Shown: piece after piece, positions 6,171-8,905 of the stretch
How the letters are laid out: every line of letters begins with the position of its first letter
Numbering within the stretch: position 1 is the stretch's first letter
Origin: Anaerolineae bacterium CG2_30_64_16
GTDB lineage: Bacteria; Chloroflexota; Anaerolineae; CG2-30-64-16
Assembly (NCBI GenBank): GCA_001871755.1
Contig: MNXL01000357.1
Location: 1 to 8,905, forward strand
Direction of reading: 5' to 3'
Length of the DNA stretch: 8,905 bases
The notes under the pieces: generated by a model
What the model was told of the DNA's origin: nothing
Database searches by the model: none
Seen by the model: the letters and a program-made list of their open reading frames with translations, nothing else
Made by a program: the position numbers and the translations under genes

Positions 6171-7361
6171 CTACAGCACTTCCGCAATCGCCTTGCACAG
6201 CACCGGCAGGTTCGTCTCGGTCAGGCCGGCGACATTGATCCGGCCCGAATCCACAATGTAGATCGAATACGCATCGCGCAACCGGCGCACCTGGTCCTTG
6301 GTCAGCCCGGTGAAGGAGAACATGCCGTGTTGCCGCGCGATGAAGGAGAAATCGCGCGTCACGCCCTGCGCGGCCAGCCCGGTCACGAAACGCCGCCGCA
6401 TCTCCCAGATGCGCCCCCGCATCCCCGTGAGCTCCTCCTCCCACTCGGCGCGCAATTCGGGGGATCCCAAGATGGTGGTGATGATCTTTGCGCCGTGGGC
6501 CGGTGGATTGGAGTAGTTGGCCCGGATACAGATCTTGATGTGGCTCAGCGCGGCCTGCGCGGCCGCAGCGGTCCCCGCGACCAACGTGAGCGCGCCCACG
6601 CGCTCATTGTACAGCCCGAAGTTCTTGGAGAAGGAGCTGGCGATCAGCATCTCCCCCCCTGGCCGCCACAGCCCCAAGATCCCCCCCGCGTCCTCGCGCA
6701 GGCCCTCTCCGAACCCCTGGTAGGCGAAGTCGAAGAGCGGCAGCAGTTCCCGCGCGGCGACCACGTCGGCGATCGCTGCCCACTGCGCCGGGGTCGGGTC
6801 GATCCCGGTCGGGTTGTGACAACAGCCGTGCAGCACCACCACGTCGCCCGCCGGGATCTTCTCCAACGCCGCGCGCATCTCAGCGAAGGCCAGGCTGTTC
6901 GTGGCCGGATCGAAGTACGGATAGCTGTTCACGCGCAGGCCCGCGGCGCGGAAGACGCTGGGGTGATTGGGCCAGGTGGGCTGGCTGACCCAGACCGCGG
7001 CATCTCCTCTGACATTGCGGATCAGATCGGCCGCCACGCGCAGCGCGCCGGTGCCACCCGGCGCGTGAGCGGTGACCGCCAGGCGGTCGGCCACGATCGG
7101 GTGGCCCGCGCCGAAGATCAGCGCCCGCGTGGCCGCGGCGTACTCCGGCATCCCGTCGATTCCCAGGTAGCTCTTGGTGGCTTCATGGCGCAGGATGAAC
7201 TCCTCGGCGGCCTTGACCGTCTGGAGAATGGGTGTCTTGCCGTGAGCATCCTTGTAGACCCCGATGCTCAGGTTGATCTTGGCCGGATTTGGGTCGTTGT
7301 CGAAGGCCTCGGCCAGACCCAGGATCGGGTCCGGGGGCGCCATTTCGAGTCGCTTGAACAT
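6171..7361 (-). CDS. aspC: Class Ia aspartate/aromatic aminotransferase
   Basis: 396 residues, the same length as E. coli AspC and collinear with it. It transfers the amino group between aspartate (or aromatic amino acids) and 2-oxoglutarate, using pyridoxal phosphate in the cytoplasm. Visible landmarks: PADPILGL-like start (APPDPILGLAEAF), INLSIGVYKD (29-38), the PLP phosphate loop region PGGTGALRVAAD (101-112), W130 in WVSQPTWPNH, HGCCHNPTGIDPT (178-190), DFAYQGF (211-217), the Schiff-base lysine K246 in SSFSKNFGLYNERVG, and RANYSNPPAHGA with the C-terminal substrate arginine in SGRINVAG. ATG at 7361 has AAGGAGA 8 bases upstream. The gene is divergent from the toxin-antitoxin-like pair and followed by uup. 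AspC versus TyrB-type preference cannot be told from sequence alone. Confidence 0.93.
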   Translation of the reverse strand: MFKRLEMAPPDPILGLAEAFDNDPNPAKINLSIGVYKDAHGKTPILQTVKAAEEFILRHEATKSYLGIDGMPEYAAATRALIFGAGHPIVADRLAVTAHAPGGTGALRVAADLIRNVRGDAAVWVSQPTWPNHPSVFRAAGLRVNSYPYFDPATNSLAFAEMRAALEKIPAGDVVVLHGCCHNPTGIDPTPAQWAAIADVVAARELLPLFDFAYQGFGEGLREDAGGILGLWRPGGEMLIASSFSKNFGLYNERVGALTLVAGTAAAAQAALSHIKICIRANYSNPPAHGAKIITTILGSPELRAEWEEELTGMRGRIWEMRRRFVTGLAAQGVTRDFSFIARQHGMFSFTGLTKDQVRRLRDAYSIYIVDSGRINVAGLTETNLPVLCKAIAEVL

Positions 7362-7409
7362 GCGGCAGTCTCCTTGTCCTCAGGTGTTGGGGGCGTGCGT
7401 CAACCCAAG

Positions 7410-7444
7410 CGGGGATTGTACCACGGAATCCCCAAACCACTGCA
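7410..7444 (-). promoter_or_regulatory. aspC promoter with inverted repeat over the -10
   Basis: On the minus strand: TTGCAG (7444-7439) and TACAAT (7419-7414, 5/6), separated by 19 bases, longer than ideal. GGGGATT (7410-7416) and AATCCCC (7426-7432) form a perfect 7-bp inverted repeat with a 9-base centre that covers the -10 box, a candidate operator. Confidence 0.45.
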
Positions 7445-7514
7445 AGCGCGAAGGGGGAGCGCCATCGCGCAGGAGCGCGCGCAGTAGAGCAGATGTCGAG
7501 CATTTACGCGTATC

Positions 7515-7550
7515 TGGCTTTGCGACGGAGGCGGTTCTATGTTACCATAG
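7515..7550 (+). promoter_or_regulatory. Candidate promoter and operator of the DUF6516 gene pair
   Basis: TGGCTT (7515-7520, poor -35), a 17-base spacer, and TATGTT (7538-7543, 4/6 -10). CTATG-TTAC-CATAG (7537-7550) is a perfect 5-bp inverted repeat embracing the -10. Toxin-antitoxin operons are often autorepressed at such a site. Confidence 0.35.
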
Positions 7551-7597
7551 TTCAGGTGAAGAGGTAAAGCGCCTCGGTCAACGACAGGAGCCTGGCA

Positions 7598-7894
7598 ATG
7601 ACACTCGACGACATTCTGCAAGATATCTACGCTCTTGAAGATGAAATGCGTGCCTACGAACGCAAGTACGGTGTGCTTTCGGAGACTTTCTACGAATCCT
7701 ACGTGAGTGGGGAGGAACCACCTGACGATGCCTGGGTGCGGGATTGGACCGCGTGGGCCAGCGCGTATAAGGTGTGGCTGCGGCGGCGCGAGCAATACAA
7801 GACCGCAGTGGGTTCGCTGCGCGCCAGAACGCCGAGCATCGTTGCGGTGATCGAAAGGACCGCGCGCCATGAACCCGTTCCGTTCCCTGCGTGA
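7598..7894 (+). CDS. Small acidic protein upstream of a DUF6516 protein (putative antitoxin)
   Basis: 98 residues, rich in acidic and aromatic amino acids: MTLDDILQDIYALEDEMRAY at the N terminus, a central FYESYVSGEEPPDDAWVRDW (31-50), and a helical R/Q/Y-rich second half (about 55-92). No Cys, no membrane segment and no clear HTH. ATG has AGGAG 7 bases upstream. The stop (7892-7894) lies 26 bases inside the start of the next gene, a tight overlap typical of two-component modules. I place it as the antitoxin partner because antitoxins are usually small and encoded first; no antitoxin family motif is recognised. A candidate promoter with a palindrome lies at 7515-7550. Confidence 0.75.
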   Translation: MTLDDILQDIYALEDEMRAYERKYGVLSETFYESYVSGEEPPDDAWVRDWTAWASAYKVWLRRREQYKTAVGSLRARTPSIVAVIERTARHEPVPFPA

Positions 7895-8294
7895 GTATGA
7901 AGTCTTCATCTACACACTGCGCCAGCAGTTCGCATCACTCCTCTACTCCACGCTGATCGTAACGCAGCGCGGCCCACAGTACGCCGAGCTGACCGGTGAC
8001 ATCGTGCTGCCCGCCGGGTATCGTCTGGTCGTATATGAGCGCCTCACCTGGGACGCCGGCCCGCTGGTCATCGAAGGTTATGGCTACGAAGTCTGGCGCG
8101 GCAGCGAGAAGCTCTACTGGTATGACTCGCAACCTCATCCCGTCGACCCAACGCTGGCCGGCATCGATCCACATCACAAACACGTTCCGCCCGACATCAA
8201 GCATCACCGCATTCCGGCGCCTGGCCTCAGTTTCACATCCCCAAACCTGCCTTTCCTGATTCACGAGATCGAAACGACGCCCGTGGCAGACTGA
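7869..8294 (+). CDS. DUF6516 / TumE-like putative toxin
   Basis: 141 residues. The C-terminal half has the highly conserved signature of DUF6516 (TumE-type) proteins: GYGYEVWRGSEKLYWYDSQP (70-89), then HPVDPTLAG, PHHKHVPPDIKHHRIPAPG (101-119) and SPNLPFLIHEI (124-134). The rows of His, Asp and Lys are the kind of residues an RNase-like active site could use, but the chemistry is not established from this sequence. ATG at 7869 overlaps the upstream gene by 26 bases and has AAAGGA about 9 bases ahead. The family is annotated as a toxin in toxin-antitoxin pairs; toxicity here is inferred from family and gene order. No signal peptide. Confidence 0.8.
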   Translation: MNPFRSLREYEVFIYTLRQQFASLLYSTLIVTQRGPQYAELTGDIVLPAGYRLVVYERLTWDAGPLVIEGYGYEVWRGSEKLYWYDSQPHPVDPTLAGIDPHHKHVPPDIKHHRIPAPGLSFTSPNLPFLIHEIETTPVAD

Positions 8295-8319
8295 TGTCGA
8301 ACGGTCGCACGATTCCAGG

Positions 8320-8373
8320 TTGCCATCACTCCCAACTGGTAGTACAATCTCCCGGTTACGGTCGCTCGACCGT
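8320..8373 (+). promoter_or_regulatory. Promoter and palindromic site of the atl gene
   Basis: TTGCCA (8320-8325, 5/6), an exact 17-base spacer, TACAAT (8343-8348, 5/6). About 10 bases downstream, at the expected start of transcription, ACGGTCG-CT-CGACCGT (8358-8373) is a perfect 7-bp inverted repeat. A third copy of the half-site, ACGGTCGC, lies at 8301-8308, upstream of the -35. The gene therefore has its own promoter and probably a repressor or activator site. Confidence 0.65.
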
Positions 8374-8387
8374 GGGAGGTGATGGTT

Positions 8388-8750
8388 ATGGACCCCAGCT
8401 TCTTCGAACGCGTCTACCTGCTGGTGCAACAGATCCCGCGCGGCAAGGTGGCCAGCTACGGGCAGATCGCCGCGCTGCTGGGTCACCCGCGGGCGGCGCG
8501 CACGGTCGGTTGGGCGCTGAACGCGTTGACGCCTGCGCGAGCCGAGGAAGTGCCCTGGCAGCGGGTCATCAACCACGCCGGCCGGATCAGCATCTCCCGG
8601 GCGGACATGGACGCGACGTTGCAGCGCCAACTGCTGGAGGAGGAGGGGGTCGAGTTCGACGCGCGCGGCGACGTGGACATGCGGCGCTTCGGCTGGCAGG
8701 GTCTGGATTGGTTCGAGGTCGAGGCGCTGTGGGAGAAACGTAAGACGTAA
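8388..8750 (+). CDS. atl: Alkyltransferase-like protein (ATL), MGMT DNA-binding fold
   Basis: 120 residues. It aligns throughout with the C-terminal DNA-binding domain of O6-alkylguanine-DNA alkyltransferase: IPRGKVASYGQIAALLG (16-32), PRAARTVGWALN with the Arg of the HTH 'arginine finger' (34-45), and the active-site strand VPWQRVINHAGRIS (55-68). The usual acceptor cysteine of PCHRV is Trp57 (PWQRV), which defines the ATL class (Atl1/YbaZ). These proteins cannot repair alkylguanine themselves but bind it and hand it to nucleotide excision repair. The C-terminal FGWQGLDWFE is also family-typical. Start: ATG at 8388 has GGAGG 8 bases upstream; GTG at 8379 is too close to it. The last codons (EKRKT) are made of the period-7 repeat that follows. 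Confidence 0.92.
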   Translation: MDPSFFERVYLLVQQIPRGKVASYGQIAALLGHPRAARTVGWALNALTPARAEEVPWQRVINHAGRISISRADMDATLQRQLLEEEGVEFDARGDVDMRRFGWQGLDWFEVEALWEKRKT

Positions 8751-8797
8751 AACGCAAAACGTTAGACGTAGGGCGTGGGGCGTGGAGCGTGGAGCGT
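8735..8797 (+). repeat. Period-7 tandem repeat, 9 units
   Basis: Units gaaacgt, aagacgt, aaaacgc, aaaacgt, tagacgt, agggcgt, ggggcgt, ggagcgt, ggagcgt; the tenth (ggtagcg) is degenerate. Consensus RRRRCGT. The A-rich units change to G-rich units midway. It begins inside the atl coding region and supplies its stop codon. Confidence 0.85.
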
Positions 8798-8819
8798 GGT
8801 AGCGCGGCTTATGTCGCTA

Positions 8820-8904
8820 AGGCGGGGACAAATCTGCTCAAGCCGAGTCCGTGACTCGGCGGGCAAGCGGCGGATCACGGATCCGCCTTGAGCTGCCCCT
8901 ACCT
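8820..8904. repeat. Intergenic palindromic element with three-way-junction fold
   Basis: Hairpin CCGAGTC-CGT-GACTCGG (8843-8859) and hairpin GGCGGATC-ACG-GATCCGCC (8869-8887) are both perfect and have CGT/ACG loops. They are enclosed by GCTCAA (8836-8841) and TTGAGC (8888-8893), with a weaker outer extension GGGGaCA/TGCCCC. It looks like a REP- or BIME-type element and runs to the right edge of the window. No gene was seen beyond 8750. Confidence 0.65.
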
Positions 8905-8905
8905 G

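Noticed and set aside
6044..6187. 48-residue N-terminal extension of uup starting at 6187
   Set aside because: It would translate the leader hairpin and overlap the 3' end of aspC, and has no family match. The Met at 6043 begins the conserved domain.
5541..7487. Long plus-strand open frame of 648 codons, and similar frames at 3385-4296, 1523-2041, 4118-4771 and 4817-5581
   Set aside because: They lie opposite well-identified genes (aspC, uup, hsdM, hsdS) and give Arg/Pro/Ser- or His-rich sequence without motifs: GC-rich shadow frames.
8379..8387. GTG at 8379 or ATG at 8382 as the atl start
   Set aside because: GTG lies on the Shine-Dalgarno itself, and the ATG at 8382 is only 2 bases after it. 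The ATG at 8388 has proper 8-base spacing and matches the family start.
1..8905. CRISPR array, tRNA, rRNA or transposase
   Set aside because: No regularly spaced repeats with unique spacers, no tRNA/rRNA-like segments and no transposase motifs were seen in either strand.

Overview
High-GC bacterial DNA with compact minus-strand operons. The lineage is probably Chloroflexota (Anaerolineae-like). That is an inference from the style of the DUF6516/TumE-like pair, the Uup and HsdM proteins and the intergenic repeats; the sequence does not prove it. The window looks like an accessory or defence-rich chromosomal region next to housekeeping genes.

Layout from right to left on the minus strand. (a) 6171-7361: a class Ia aspartate aminotransferase (AspC type) with its own promoter. 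(b) 4157-6043: a duplicated-ATPase ABC-F protein of the Uup type. Its leader holds an 18-bp perfect stem and a segment complementary to its own Shine-Dalgarno sequence. (c) A 226-bp gap with a near-consensus sigma70 promoter (TTGACA-N17-TATGAT), a 15-bp palindrome over the -35 box, and a coding-like remnant of about 47 codons. (d) A type I restriction-modification operon: hsdM (2281-3930), a single-TRD half-size hsdS (1655-2281), an ApeA-like HEPN ribonuclease gene (205-1596), and a 61-codon HsdS C-terminal remnant (16-201). No hsdR is present. If one exists, it lies beyond the left edge or elsewhere.

Layout on the plus strand. 7598-7894 and 7869-8294 are an overlapping two-gene unit: a small acidic protein followed by a DUF6516/TumE-like putative toxin. 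8388-8750 is an alkyltransferase-like (ATL) DNA-binding protein with Trp in place of the MGMT cysteine, driven by its own good promoter and a palindrome. The 3' end of atl runs into a period-7 tandem repeat, and the window ends in an 85-base three-way-junction palindromic element.

The most interesting object is the hsd locus. The HEPN gene sits where a second target-recognition domain of a normal two-TRD HsdS would be. It is flanked by a 54-bp direct repeat (48/54 identical) from the HsdS C-terminal helix. It is also in frame with the downstream HsdS tail, separated only by one UAG and one codon. This suggests a type I RM specificity gene rebuilt around an embedded abortive-infection nuclease, possibly with an occasional readthrough fusion.
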